The position numbers and the translations under genes are program-made. Of a stretch of DNA of 64,000 bases, positions 50,592 to 59,958 are shown one piece after another. How positions within the stretch are numbered: the stretch's first letter is position 1; every line of letters begins with the position of its first letter. The notes below the pieces were generated by a model that saw nothing but the letters and a program-made list of their open reading frames with translations, searched no databases and had not been told where the DNA came from. The DNA comes from Pseudomonas cichorii. Lineage in GTDB: Bacteria > Pseudomonadota > Gammaproteobacteria > Pseudomonadales > Pseudomonadaceae. The stretch lies in NCBI RefSeq assembly GCF_003700275.1, contig NZ_RBRE01000069.1, positions 1-64,000 on the forward strand, read 5' to 3'.

Positions 50592-51410
50592 ATGGCGATA
50601 CCCTTGTCGTTACCTCCGGTTCCCGAGCCGGTTCGCGGTGAGCGTCTGCTAGGCAAGGTGGTGCTGGTGAGCGGTGCTGCCCAAGGGATAGGCGAGGCCA
50701 TTGTGGCCTGCTTCCAGGCACAGCAGGCACGGCTGGTCATCAGCGACGTGCAGGGCGAAAAGGTCGAACAGGTAGCGGCGAAGTGGCGTGGGCAGGGGGC
50801 CGAAGTGCATGCGCTCAAGGCCGATGTTACCCGCCAGGATCACTGGCAGAACATGGTCGATCTGGCCATCGAGCATTTTGGCCGGGTGGATGTGTTGGTC
50901 AACTGCGCCGGCGTGAATGTATTCCGCGACCCACTGGAGATGAGCGACGAGGACTGGAAACGCTGTTTTGCCATTGATCTGGATGGCGCGTGGTATGGCT
51001 GTCGCAGCGTCTTGCCGACGATGCTCGAACAGGGCGCGGGCAACATCATCAATATCGCCTCGACCCATTCGAGCAACATCATTCCCGGCTGCTTTCCCTA
51101 TCCGGTCGCCAAGCATGGCCTGCTGGGCCTGACCCGCGCCCTGGGCATCGAGTACGCACCCAGGGGTATTCGGGTCAATGCGATTGCGCCGGGCTATATC
51201 GAAACCCAGCTCAACGTCGACTACTGGAATGGCTTCGACGATCCGCAGGCCGAGCGTCAGAGGGCCTTCGACCTGCATCCACCCAAACGCATCGGCCAGC
51301 CTGTCGAGGTGGCGATGACAGCCCTGTTCCTGGCTACGGACGAGGCACCATTCATCAACGCCAGTTGCATCATGATCGATGGCGGCCGCTCGGTGCTCTA
51401 CCACGAGTGA
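50592..51410 (+). CDS. SDR-family sugar 1-dehydrogenase
   Basis: A 272-residue short-chain dehydrogenase. The cofactor loop is VVLVSGAAQGIGEAIV (about 22-37), NCAGVN is at about 104-109, and the catalytic residues appear in NIASTHSS (Ser) and YPVAKHGLLGLTRA (Tyr-x-x-x-Lys). NAIAPGYIETQ and MIDGGRSV are typical C-terminal features. It probably oxidises the C1 hydroxyl of arabinose, galactose or xylose to the lactone that the upstream enzyme opens. Substrate is inferred from neighbours only. The ATG at 50592 has AGGAG before it. Confidence 0.9.
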   Translation: MAIPLSLPPVPEPVRGERLLGKVVLVSGAAQGIGEAIVACFQAQQARLVISDVQGEKVEQVAAKWRGQGAEVHALKADVTRQDHWQNMVDLAIEHFGRVDVLVNCAGVNVFRDPLEMSDEDWKRCFAIDLDGAWYGCRSVLPTMLEQGAGNIINIASTHSSNIIPGCFPYPVAKHGLLGLTRALGIEYAPRGIRVNAIAPGYIETQLNVDYWNGFDDPQAERQRAFDLHPPKRIGQPVEVAMTALFLATDEAPFINASCIMIDGGRSVLYHE

Positions 51411-51532
51411 CACTCGGTTACATTGCCGTCATCGGCAATATGGTATGACTATTTGGCTGGTTCGCGGCTCCTGGCCTGAAACAGCCACCTTGCTGGACGC
51501 TGTAGCTATTCAATAACAATAAGGAGTTAGCT

Positions 51533-52537
51533 ATGTTGAGTCGCCACGGGATTCGTTCCCTATGCTGCGCCGCTGTCACCACTGCCATTCTCGGCATGAG
51601 TGGCATCATCCACGCCGCCGAAGAAGTGAAAATCGGCTTTCTGGTCAAACAACCCGAAGAACCCTGGTTCCAGACCGAGTGGGCCTTTGCCGACAAGGCG
51701 GGCAAGGAGCACGGCTTCACCGTGCTGAAAATTGCCGTGCCGGACGGTGAGAAAACCCTGGCGGCCATCGACAGCCTCGCGGCCAACGGTGCCAAGGGCT
51801 TCGTCATCTGCCCGCCCGATGTATCGCTCGGCCCGGCCATCGTGGCCAAGGCCAAGGCGCTCGGGTTGAAGGTCATGGCAGTGGATGATCGCTTCGTCGA
51901 TGCCAAGGGCAATTTCATGGAAGACGTGCCGTATCTGGGCATGGCCGCCTTTGAAGTCGGTCAGAAACAGGGCGAAGCCATGGCTGCCGAGGCGAAAAAT
52001 CGCAACTGGGACTGGAAGGAAACCTACGCCATCATCAACACCTACAACGAACTGGATACCGGCAAGAAACGCACGGACGGTTCGGTTGATGCCCTGAAAA
52101 AAGCCGGTCTGCCGGAAAGCCATATCCTCTTCACCGCCCAGAAAACCCTGGATGTGCCGGGCAGCATGGACGCCACCAACTCGGCGCTGCCGAAACTGCC
52201 GGGTAATGCCAGGAACCTGATCATTGGCGGCATGAACGACAACACCGTACTCGGCGGCGTGCGTGCAACTGCCACCAACGGCTTCAAGCCGGCCAACGTG
52301 ATCGGGATCGGCATCAATGGCACCGACGCCATCGACGAACTGAAGAAGAAGGAAAGCGGTTTCTTCGGCTCGATGCTGCCCAGCCCGGACAAGGAAGGCT
52401 ATGACACGGCCTACCAGATGTTCAAATGGGTCACCACTGGTGAAGAACCGCCGAAGTACACCGCCATGGACGACGTAACACTCATTACGCGCGCCAACTT
52501 CCAGGAAGTCCTGACCAAGATCGGTCTGTGGAAGTGA
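51533..52537 (+). CDS. araF: L-arabinose-type ABC transporter binding protein AraF
   Basis: A 334-residue periplasmic sugar-binding protein. The signal peptide is followed by EEVKIGFLVKQPEEPWFQTEWAFADKAGKEHGFTVLKIAVPDGEKTLAAIDSLAANGAKGFVICPPD, closely matching enterobacterial AraF. Later stretches, YNELDTGKKRTDGSVDAL and IGIGINGTDAIDELKK, are also AraF-like. It delivers L-arabinose, and possibly galactose or fucose, to AraGH. AAGGAG precedes the start. A strong hairpin separates it from araG. Confidence 0.94.
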   Translation: MLSRHGIRSLCCAAVTTAILGMSGIIHAAEEVKIGFLVKQPEEPWFQTEWAFADKAGKEHGFTVLKIAVPDGEKTLAAIDSLAANGAKGFVICPPDVSLGPAIVAKAKALGLKVMAVDDRFVDAKGNFMEDVPYLGMAAFEVGQKQGEAMAAEAKNRNWDWKETYAIINTYNELDTGKKRTDGSVDALKKAGLPESHILFTAQKTLDVPGSMDATNSALPKLPGNARNLIIGGMNDNTVLGGVRATATNGFKPANVIGIGINGTDAIDELKKKESGFFGSMLPSPDKEGYDTAYQMFKWVTTGEEPPKYTAMDDVTLITRANFQEVLTKIGLWK

Positions 52538-52544
52538 GTTCAAG

Positions 52545-52565
52545 GGGGCCTGATGCTCAGGCCCC
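52545..52565 (+). terminator. Hairpin between araF and araG
   Basis: GGGGCCTGA / TCAGGCCCC stem with a three-base loop, eight bases after the araF stop. A short TTC follows rather than a U-tract. Probably a partial terminator or 3' stabiliser that makes the binding protein more abundant than the ATPase and permease. Confidence 0.6.
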
Positions 52566-52589
52566 TTCGCGAGTGAGGAGGGCGGATTC

Positions 52590-54116
52590 ATGCAACAGGC
52601 AATAGAACAACGGCAATCGGGCGCTGGAGCCTTGCGCTTCAATGGCATCGGCAAGGTCTTCCCGGGAGTCAAGGCACTGTCGGACATCAGCTTCCAGGCG
52701 CAGCCCGGCAGTGTTCACGCCTTGATGGGCGAGAACGGTGCAGGCAAGTCCACGCTGCTGAAAATACTCGGCGGGTCCTACCAGCCCAACAGCGGCAGCC
52801 TGCAGATCGGTGAGCAGACCCATCAGTTCAAATCCACCGCAGACAGCATCGCGGCGGGTGTTGCGGTCATTCACCAGGAACTGCATCTGGTGCCGGAAAT
52901 GACCGTCGCGGAGAACCTGCTGCTGGGGCATATGCCGAACCGGCTGGGGCTGATCAATCGCCGGGCCATGCTGCGCCAGGCCAGCGAGCTGCTCAAGGGG
53001 CTCGCCGATGAAATCGATCCGGGCATGCGCCTGGGCGATCTGTCCCTGGGCCTGCGGCAACTGGTGGAAATCGCCAAGGCCATGTCGCGCAATGCCCATG
53101 TGATTGCCTTCGACGAGCCCACCAGCAGCCTGTCGGCGCGGGAAATCGACCGACTGATGGCGATCATTGCCAAGTTGCGCGACGAAGGCCGGGTGATTCT
53201 TTACGTGTCGCATCGCATGGAAGAAATCTTCCGTATCTGCGATGCGGTGACGGTATTCAAGGACGGGCGCTTCGTGCGCACCTTCGACAATATGCAAGAG
53301 CTGGATCACGACCGACTGGTGACCTGCATGGTCGGGCGCGATATACAGGACATCTACAACTATCGGCCCCGCGAGCATCAAGGCACGAGCCTGCAGGTTA
53401 GCGGGCTGCTCGGCCCGGGGCTTCAGGAGCCGGTCAGTTTCGCGGTGCAGAAGGGCGAGGTGCTGGGTTTCTTCGGACTGGTCGGAGCCGGTCGTACCGA
53501 GCTGTTCCGCATGCTCTCCGGGCTGACCCGCAGCAAGGCGGGCAGCCTGCAACTGGAAGGTCAGCCACTGACCCTGAAATCCCCGCGGGATGCCATCGAC
53601 GCCGGCATATTGCTTTGCCCCGAAGACCGCAAGAAAGAAGGCATCGTACCGCTTTCCAGTGTGGCCGAGAACATCAATATCGGTGCCAGACCTCGGCACG
53701 TCAGCCTGGGCTGTCTGCTGCAAGGGCGCTGGGAGCGCGAGAACGCCGAAACCCAGATCCGTGCGATGAACGTCAAGACGCCTTCGCCGGACCAGCAGAT
53801 CGTGTTTCTTTCCGGCGGTAACCAGCAGAAGGCGATTCTCGGACGCTGGCTGTCGATGCCGATGAAGGTCCTGTTACTCGACGAACCCACCCGCGGTATC
53901 GATATCGGTGCCAAATCCGAGATTTACCAGATCATTCATAACCTGGCGGCGCAGGGCATTGCGGTGATTGTGGTGTCCAGCGACCTGATGGAAGTCATGG
54001 GAATCTCCGACCGCATTCTGGTGATGAGCGAAGGTGCGATCACCGGCGAACTCAACCGCGACGAAGCCGATGAGTCGCGACTCCTGCAACTGGCCTTGCC
54101 CCGTACTCGCGGCTGA
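52590..54116 (+). CDS. araG: L-arabinose-type ABC transporter ATPase AraG
   Basis: A 508-residue duplicated ABC ATPase of the sugar CUT2 class. The first half has Walker A GENGAGKST (about 47-55), LSLGLRQLVEIAKAMS and VIAFDEPTSSL. The second half starts with GLVGAGRTELFRML in place of a full Walker A, followed by FLSGGNQQKAILGRWL and VLLLDEPTRGIDIGAKSEIY. This asymmetric pattern is normal for CUT2 ATPases. GGAGGG precedes the ATG by eight bases. Confidence 0.96.
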   Translation: MQQAIEQRQSGAGALRFNGIGKVFPGVKALSDISFQAQPGSVHALMGENGAGKSTLLKILGGSYQPNSGSLQIGEQTHQFKSTADSIAAGVAVIHQELHLVPEMTVAENLLLGHMPNRLGLINRRAMLRQASELLKGLADEIDPGMRLGDLSLGLRQLVEIAKAMSRNAHVIAFDEPTSSLSAREIDRLMAIIAKLRDEGRVILYVSHRMEEIFRICDAVTVFKDGRFVRTFDNMQELDHDRLVTCMVGRDIQDIYNYRPREHQGTSLQVSGLLGPGLQEPVSFAVQKGEVLGFFGLVGAGRTELFRMLSGLTRSKAGSLQLEGQPLTLKSPRDAIDAGILLCPEDRKKEGIVPLSSVAENINIGARPRHVSLGCLLQGRWERENAETQIRAMNVKTPSPDQQIVFLSGGNQQKAILGRWLSMPMKVLLLDEPTRGIDIGAKSEIYQIIHNLAAQGIAVIVVSSDLMEVMGISDRILVMSEGAITGELNRDEADESRLLQLALPRTRG

Positions 54117-54157
54117 ACCTTTGGTCTGTGACCATGAAAAATAAAAAAGAGGTGCGT

Positions 54158-55123
54158 ATGTCTACCGAAACCAGCCTGCGGGCTCCGCGTCAGGGCGTGA
54201 ATATGCGCCGCTTCCTTGATGAATGGGTCATGCTGCTGGCCGCCCTGGGCATTTTCATGCTGTGTGCGGTGTTCATCGATAACTTTCTCTCGCCGCTGAA
54301 CATGCGCGGGCTGGGACTGGCGATTTCCACCGTCGGCATTGCTGCCTGCACCATGCTCTATTGCCTGGCTTCCGGGCACTTCGACCTGTCGGTCGGCTCG
54401 GTGCTGGCCTGTGCCGGAGTGATTGCCGGGATCGTGATTCGCGACACCGACAGCGTATTCCTCGGTGTCAGCGCGGCCCTGGCCATGGGCCTGCTGGTGG
54501 GGCTGATCAATGGCATCGTCATCGCCAAGCTGAGGATCAATGCCCTGATTGCAACCCTGGCGACCATGCAGATCGTCCGCGGGCTGGCGTATATCTTCTC
54601 CAACGGCAAGGCCGTGGGCGTGTCCAACGAAGACTTTTTCGTGTTCGGCAATGGCCAGTTCTATGGCGTGCCGGTGCCGATCCTGATCACCATCGCCTGT
54701 TTCGTGTTCTTTGGCTGGCTGCTCAACTACACCACCTATGGGCGCAACACCATGGCCATCGGCGGTAACCAGGAAGCTGCCTTGCTGGCGGGCGTGCATG
54801 TCGACCGGACCAAGATCATCATCTTTGCCGTGCATGGCCTGATTGGCGCCCTGGCCGGCGTAGTGCTGGCTTCGCGCATGACTTCCGGGCAACCGATGAT
54901 CGGCCAGGGTTTCGAGCTGACGGTCATCTCGGCCTGTGTACTGGGCGGTGTTTCCTTGAGCGGCGGCATCGGCATGATTCGGCATGTGATCGCCGGTGTG
55001 CTGATTCTGGCGATCATCGAGAACGCCATGAACCTCAAGAACATCGACACCTTCTACCAGTACGTCATCCGCGGCACGATCCTGCTGCTGGCAGTAATTA
55101 TCGACCGCCTGAAACGCCGCTAG
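54158..55123 (+). CDS. araH: L-arabinose-type ABC transporter permease AraH
   Basis: A 321-residue CUT2 permease with eight to ten membrane segments. Typical stretches are LASGHFDLSVGSVLACAGVIAGIVI, NALIATLATMQIVRGLAYIFSNGKAVG, NTMAIGGNQEAALLAGVHVDRTKIIIFAVHGLIGALAGVVLASRM and the coupling loop GQGFELTVISACVLGGVSLSGGIG. The ATG at 54158 is preferred because GAGG lies six bases upstream; an in-frame GTG at 54128 has no good site. It is the last gene of the sugar unit, ending at a REP hairpin. Confidence 0.95.
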   Translation: MSTETSLRAPRQGVNMRRFLDEWVMLLAALGIFMLCAVFIDNFLSPLNMRGLGLAISTVGIAACTMLYCLASGHFDLSVGSVLACAGVIAGIVIRDTDSVFLGVSAALAMGLLVGLINGIVIAKLRINALIATLATMQIVRGLAYIFSNGKAVGVSNEDFFVFGNGQFYGVPVPILITIACFVFFGWLLNYTTYGRNTMAIGGNQEAALLAGVHVDRTKIIIFAVHGLIGALAGVVLASRMTSGQPMIGQGFELTVISACVLGGVSLSGGIGMIRHVIAGVLILAIIENAMNLKNIDTFYQYVIRGTILLLAVIIDRLKRR

Positions 55124-55131
55124 CTGTTTAA

Positions 55132-55167
55132 GTGGGAGCGAATGAGCGGACGCCGATTCGCTCCCAC
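55132..55167. terminator. REP-type hairpin after araH
   Basis: A 12-bp inverted repeat GTGGGAGCGAAT / ATTCGCTCCCAC encloses GAGCGGACGCCG, eight bases after the araH stop. It is the GGGAGCGAAT form of the Pseudomonas REP family seen elsewhere in the window and probably ends the ara transcript. Confidence 0.75.
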
Positions 55168-55227
55168 CTCATCAGGCGGTGTTCATACAGTCAGCACAAA
55201 CAGGTTGGCGCGCTCACCCGAATTAAA

Positions 55228-55246
55228 TAGAATGATTCTCATTTTA
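55228..55246 (+). promoter_or_regulatory. Fur box upstream of the ECF sigma gene
   Basis: TAGAATGATTCTCATTTTA carries AATGA-TTC-TCATT, the classic Fur palindrome. It lies 25 bases upstream of the sigma factor start, so Fur-Fe would repress the whole signalling unit. Confidence 0.82.
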
Positions 55247-55270
55247 AGTCGCTGCATGGGTGGCCTTTGA

Positions 55271-55789
55271 ATGAGTGATGCAGCAGGGCCATTGGGCGCG
55301 CAGCCGGGGCTGGACAATTTCTATCGCGATCACCGCAGTTGGCTGGAAAACTGGCTGCGCCGCCGTCTGGGCAATGCCTGGGATGCCGCCGATCTGAGTC
55401 AGGATACGTTCCTGCGGGTCCTGGCGACCGAGCGCCAGCCCCTGGCCAACCTGCGTGAACCGCGTGCCTATCTGGTCACCGTTGGCAAACGGCTTCTGAT
55501 CAATCACTACCAGCGCCGCAGCCTCGAACAGGCTTATCTGCAAGCCCTGGCGACCCTGCCCGAAGAGGCGGTGCCCTCTCCCGAGCAGCGCTGGATTCTG
55601 TTGCAGACCCTGCAGGCTCTGGATGAACTGCTCGACGACTTGCCGGTGGCGGTGCGCCGGGCGTTTCTCTGGTCGCAACTCGAAGGCCTGGGCTACGCGC
55701 AGATCGCCGTCAGGCTGGATGTCTGCGAGCGCACCGTGAAACGCTATATGGCGCAGGCCTACGCGCATTGCCTGATGGCCGAGCTATGA
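55271..55789 (+). CDS. ECF sigma factor, FecI-like
   Basis: A 172-residue iron-starvation sigma factor. Region 2 reads LDNFYRDHRSWLENWLRRRLGNAWDAADLSQDTFLRVLATERQ, and region 4 reads LQALDELLDDLPVAVRRAFLWSQLEGLGYAQIAVRLDVCERTVKRYMAQAYAHCL. It would direct RNA polymerase to the downstream receptor promoter when released by the FecR-like protein. A Fur box precedes it. The stop overlaps the anti-sigma gene start as ATGA. Confidence 0.96.
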   Translation: MSDAAGPLGAQPGLDNFYRDHRSWLENWLRRRLGNAWDAADLSQDTFLRVLATERQPLANLREPRAYLVTVGKRLLINHYQRRSLEQAYLQALATLPEEAVPSPEQRWILLQTLQALDELLDDLPVAVRRAFLWSQLEGLGYAQIAVRLDVCERTVKRYMAQAYAHCLMAEL

Positions 55790-56760
55790 GTGACATGGCG
55801 CGCGACCAACAGGCCCGGCAAGTGGCCCATGCGGCGGCTTACTGGCTGGCGTTGCTGGAATCCGGGACCGCCAGCGCTCAGGAACACGAGCAATTGCAGC
55901 GTTGGCGCGAGCAGTGCCCGAGTCACGAACAGGTCTGGCAACGGGCACAAGGCTTGCGCCAGCGTTTTGCCGAACTGCCGCCCGAACTGGCGATGGCCAG
56001 CCTCGACCGGCACGACTCGAAGCGCAACGATCCGTCACGACGGGCAATCCTCAAGCGCGCCCTGGTGATTGCCGCGCTGATTCCCACTGGCTGGATCATC
56101 AGCCGCCAGTTGCCGATCACCGCCTGGCGCGCCGATCTGCGCACCGCAACCGGTGAGCGCAAGAGCCTGCGTCTGCCCGATGGCAGCCAGCTGCAGCTCA
56201 ATACCGCCAGCGCCGTGAACCTGGACTTTCTGGACGGCAGGCGTCAGTTGGCGTTGATCGAAGGCGAGATTGCCCTGAGCATGGCTGGCAATGCACCGGC
56301 CGTGAGCATCGACACCCGCATGGGCCGGATCATCGCCAGCGGTGCCGAACTGTGTATCCGCCAGGATCAGCATCGCTGCCGGGTTTCGGTAGCAAGCGGC
56401 AGTGTCGACCTGCTCTCGGCCCAGGGGGCCAGTCTGCGCCTCAAGGGCGGCGAGCGGGCGGCCCTGAATGCTCAAGGCATTACTCCGCTTGAACGTTTCG
56501 ATGCCCGGCAGCCGGATTGGCGCCAGGGTGTCCTGACCGTAGAGAACCGGCCATTGGCAAGTTTCCTGACCGAACTGGGCCGCTATCGACCCGGCATCCT
56601 GCGCTGGGAACCCGAGCTTGAAGCCCTGAGAGTCACCGGCTCGTTCCGTCTGGACGATACCGATCGGGTCCTGGCATTGCTGGCGGCCAGCCTTCCGGTA
56701 CAGGTGCATGCACGCACCCGCTACTGGATCACCCTCGGTCCGCGAAATATTTCTGCCTGA
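55786..56760 (+). CDS. FecR-like anti-sigma factor
   Basis: A 324-residue sigma regulator. The cytoplasmic anti-sigma domain (DUF4880-like, ARQVAHAAAYWLALLESGTASAQEHEQLQRWREQCPSHEQVWQRA) covers the first 60 residues. A single membrane helix follows (about 88-105, ALVIAALIPTGWIIS). The periplasmic FecR domain (TATGERKSLRLPDGSQLQLNTASAVNLDF) is followed by a C-terminal STN-like part (NRPLASFLTELGRYRPGILRWEPELEALRVTGSFRLDD) that contacts the receptor's signalling domain. The ATG at 55786 overlaps the sigma gene stop. It transmits receptor occupancy to the sigma factor. Confidence 0.94.
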   Translation: MSDMARDQQARQVAHAAAYWLALLESGTASAQEHEQLQRWREQCPSHEQVWQRAQGLRQRFAELPPELAMASLDRHDSKRNDPSRRAILKRALVIAALIPTGWIISRQLPITAWRADLRTATGERKSLRLPDGSQLQLNTASAVNLDFLDGRRQLALIEGEIALSMAGNAPAVSIDTRMGRIIASGAELCIRQDQHRCRVSVASGSVDLLSAQGASLRLKGGERAALNAQGITPLERFDARQPDWRQGVLTVENRPLASFLTELGRYRPGILRWEPELEALRVTGSFRLDDTDRVLALLAASLPVQVHARTRYWITLGPRNISA

Positions 56761-56825
56761 TCGTGTCCCTTTTTTTGCCGTCGCCTGTCATCCCTCTCAA
56801 GCGAACACAAAAAGAGAGTGCTCCA

Positions 56826-59261
56826 ATGCCCGTAGTTTTCTTGCGACGCCTGCGTCTTGCCCGTTTCGGCATGGCTCCGTTGCTGCATATGAGTTGTCAG
56901 GCCAGTGTGGTGATCGGCCTGGGTGCCGTGCCGTTGTTGGTGACTTCGGTTCAGGCCGAGGAGTCGGTGCGACGCAGTTATCAGATCCCGGCCGGCAACC
57001 TGAGTGCAGCCTTGACCCGCTTTGCCGCGTTGTCGGGCGTCAGTCTTTCCGTCGATCCGGCACTGGTCGCAGGTCGCAGCAGCAAGGGCCTGAACGGCGA
57101 GTACCCGGTGGACGAAGGTTTTGCCTTGTTGCTGCAAGGCTCCGGTCTGCAACTGCAAGCGGTCGGCGAACAGTCCTACACACTGGTGCCGGCTGTGACT
57201 GCCGAGAGCGGTTCGATGTTGTTGCCCAGCACGTCCATCGATGGCAGCCGCTTGAACGGGCAGGGCGATGTGTACGCGGGCGGGCAGGTGGCCCGTAGCG
57301 GTAATCAGGGCATGCTGGGTGATCGTGATTTCATGGAAACCCCGTTCAATCAGACCTCCTACACCAGCACTACGGTCAAGAATCAGCAGGCCCGGACTCT
57401 GGGCGATCTGGTGGCCAGTGACCCTTCTGTTCGGACCACCAACCCGGCAGGCGGGCGTTTCGAGCAGTTTTCCATCCGCGGTTTCAGCCTGTTCAACAGC
57501 GATGTGTCGTTCGGCGGGCTGTATGGCGTGTTGCCGACCTATTCCATCGACATGGAAATGGTCGAGCGGGTAGACATTCTCAAAGGACCGGGGGCGCTTT
57601 TGGGCGGCATCGTGCCGCGTGGCAGTGTCGGCGGCAATATCAATATCGAACCCAAGCGGGCTGGCAGCGAGCCACTGACCGAGTTCACCGGCAGCTTTGC
57701 TTCTGCCGGGCAATTCGGCGGGCACGTGGATATCGGTCGGCGTTTTGGCGAGAACCAGCGTTTCGGGATTCGCTATAACGGTGTGCGGCAATCCGGCGAT
57801 ACCGAGTGGGATCACCAGAAAGTCGAGCGCGAGGCCTCGGTGGTTGGCCTCGACTGGCGAGAGGACCGCATGCGCATGTCGCTGGACCTCGGTGAGCAGG
57901 AGCGTTACGCCGATGCGCCCATCGAGCGGGTCGAAGTCGCTGCCGGAATTGCCATGCCAAAAGCCAAGGATATCAGGCGCAATTTCGCCCAACCCTGGAC
58001 CTACTCTCACTCCAAGGACTCCTTTGGCGCGCTGCGCGGCGAGTTCGACCTGAGCGATTCGGTGATGGTGTATGCCGCTGCCGGGGCGCGCAAGGGTAAC
58101 TACGACTTCCTGCGCCATACCGTCCCGGTGACCACCAGCAGTGGCAACTTTACGGTCACTCCGCGCACTTTCCGCCGCGACGAGGAGGTCAAGACCTTCA
58201 CGGTCGGCGCTCGTAGCTGGTTCAATACCGGCCCGGTGGGGCATACGCTGAATATCAGCCTCAACCGCTTCGATTTCGAGTTCGATAACGCAGGCGAGCG
58301 CTACCAGCCACGTACCAGCAACCTCTATAACCCGGTCGTATTACCGTATCCGGGCGCTGCAACCCGCTTCGATGCTTCGACGCACACCGAGAACCTGTTC
58401 ACCAGTGTCGCGCTGGCCGATACCTTGAGCTTTCTGGATGATCGCGTGCTGTTGACCCTCGGCGCACGCCTGCAACGGGTTGAAGTGGACAGCTACTCCA
58501 ATGGCACGCTGGGCCAGCGCTACGACGAAAGTGCCACCTCGCCGGCGCTGGGGCTGGTCATCAAGGCCACCGATTCGATCTCGCTGTACGCCAACTACAT
58601 GGAAGGCCTGAGCCAGGGTGAAACGGCACCGACCACGGCCACCAACGCAAATGAAGTGTTTGCGCCCTACAAGTCGAAACAGACTGAAGTCGGCGTCAAA
58701 TATGACCATGGCACGTTCGGCACCAGCCTGAGCGTGTTTCGCATCGAACAGCCAGCCTACATCACTGACGCCCAGGGCAACTTCAAGCCCGATGGCGAAC
58801 TGCGCAATCAGGGCGTCGAGCTGAACATGTTCGGTGAGCCTTTGCAGGATGTACGCCTGCTCGGTGGTGTGATGCTGCTCGACAGTGAACAGACCAAGAC
58901 GGCACAGGGCGCCTTCGATGGCAATCGGGGCACCGGCTCGCCGGTGGTCAACGCCAACCTGGGCGTGGAATGGGATATCAACCGACTGCCAGGCCTGACC
59001 CTGACCGCCCGGGCGATCCATACCGGCTCGCAATATCTGGACGCGGCCAATAACCAGAAAATCGACTCATGGGAGCGCTACGACGTCGGTGGCCGTTATG
59101 CGTTCAAGCTGGGTGAAAACCCGATCACCTTGCGCGCCTCTGTGGAAAACGTGCTGGATAAAACCTACTGGGCATCTGCGGCAACGTCCTCGGACAGTGC
59201 CGCAGGCCTGACGCTATCGACACCGAGGACTTATCTGGTGTCTGCGACGGTCGGGTTTTAA
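56826..59261 (+). CDS. TonB-dependent siderophore receptor/transducer
   Basis: An 811-residue outer-membrane receptor. A long signal peptide (to about 45) is followed by an STN domain (RRSYQIPAGNLSAALTRFAALSGVSLSVDPALVAGRSSKGLNGEYPVDEGFALLLQGSGL). The plug follows (METPFNQTSYTSTTVKNQQARTLGDLVASDPSVRT, FEQFSIRGFSLFNSDVSFGGLYGVLP, VERVDILKGPGALLGGIVPRGSVGGNINIEPKR), then a barrel ending SATVGF. It is the partner of the adjacent sigma/anti-sigma pair. The siderophore is unknown. The ATG at 56826 is chosen at the expected N-terminus; an earlier GTG at 56763 has no similarity. Confidence 0.95.
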   Translation: MPVVFLRRLRLARFGMAPLLHMSCQASVVIGLGAVPLLVTSVQAEESVRRSYQIPAGNLSAALTRFAALSGVSLSVDPALVAGRSSKGLNGEYPVDEGFALLLQGSGLQLQAVGEQSYTLVPAVTAESGSMLLPSTSIDGSRLNGQGDVYAGGQVARSGNQGMLGDRDFMETPFNQTSYTSTTVKNQQARTLGDLVASDPSVRTTNPAGGRFEQFSIRGFSLFNSDVSFGGLYGVLPTYSIDMEMVERVDILKGPGALLGGIVPRGSVGGNINIEPKRAGSEPLTEFTGSFASAGQFGGHVDIGRRFGENQRFGIRYNGVRQSGDTEWDHQKVEREASVVGLDWREDRMRMSLDLGEQERYADAPIERVEVAAGIAMPKAKDIRRNFAQPWTYSHSKDSFGALRGEFDLSDSVMVYAAAGARKGNYDFLRHTVPVTTSSGNFTVTPRTFRRDEEVKTFTVGARSWFNTGPVGHTLNISLNRFDFEFDNAGERYQPRTSNLYNPVVLPYPGAATRFDASTHTENLFTSVALADTLSFLDDRVLLTLGARLQRVEVDSYSNGTLGQRYDESATSPALGLVIKATDSISLYANYMEGLSQGETAPTTATNANEVFAPYKSKQTEVGVKYDHGTFGTSLSVFRIEQPAYITDAQGNFKPDGELRNQGVELNMFGEPLQDVRLLGGVMLLDSEQTKTAQGAFDGNRGTGSPVVNANLGVEWDINRLPGLTLTARAIHTGSQYLDAANNQKIDSWERYDVGGRYAFKLGENPITLRASVENVLDKTYWASAATSSDSAAGLTLSTPRTYLVSATVGF

Positions 59262-59330
59262 AGGTACTTGGGTGCAGCGGTGTTCCGTTCAGTGAATGCC
59301 GCTTTACTGGAATCGGGACTTGCGCAGCGA

Positions 59331-59771
59331 TCAGCTCAATTTTGAACTCAGGTAGATCAAGCGCACCGTGGCGAGAGTGATGGTTTCTGCTTCTTCCTTG
59401 ATGTTGTCCAGTTGCGATTTGAGCAAAGCCTCATCCTCGTGAGTCTCGAGCAAGCGGGACATGTGGTAAATATTCTGCGCGACTTCGTGCAGATTCTTGT
59501 GCAGCCGGGTTATCACACGACCCAGGCGTTCACTATTGTCATGGATTTCCAGGGGCGGAACCGGCCGCTCCAGGCTGAAACCCGTGACGACATAGGTTAC
59601 ATCGATGCCGGCGTTCGAAATACGGGAAAGATAATCCGCCCGGGGTGAACGTATTCCGTTTTCATAATTGCCCTGAGCGTTGGTTTCGACGCCTCCAATC
59701 GAGCCTAAGGCGCTTTGTGAAAGTTTGAGACGTATTCGCTCTCGTTTAAGGCGGGGGCCAATGCCTGGCAT
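59331..59771 (-). CDS. XRE-family transcriptional regulator
   Basis: A 146-residue helix-turn-helix protein. Residues 1-55 form a Cro/C1-type domain (GPRLKRERIRLKLSQSALGSIGGVETNAQGNYENGIRSPRADYLSRISNAGIDVTYVVTG). The C-terminal half (about 75-140) is a long amphipathic helix region without a known domain, perhaps for dimerisation. GAGG precedes the ATG by about eight bases. It stands alone, with about 325 bp of AT-rich DNA upstream that holds repeats around 59959-60004. Its targets are unknown; it may be a relic of a phage or an island. Confidence 0.9.
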   Translation of the reverse strand: MPGIGPRLKRERIRLKLSQSALGSIGGVETNAQGNYENGIRSPRADYLSRISNAGIDVTYVVTGFSLERPVPPLEIHDNSERLGRVITRLHKNLHEVAQNIYHMSRLLETHEDEALLKSQLDNIKEEAETITLATVRLIYLSSKLS

Positions 59772-59958
59772 TCGTTGGTCCTCAAATCATTGTCTGCCCA
59801 AGGCTCACGGCAGAATTGCGAAGAAACAAAGAATCGTACGAGCATATCCAGCACGACGCATGAATAACGAAATGTTGACTACAGTCAGATAGCTACAGTT
59901 TTCAAGCGGGATAATTGCCAAGACAGGCAGCATCTGGACGTGAGTGTAATGGCCTAGT

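Noticed and set aside
56721..58244. 507-residue open frame on the minus strand
   Set aside because: Antisense to the TonB receptor, no motif; the receptor on the plus strand is well supported.
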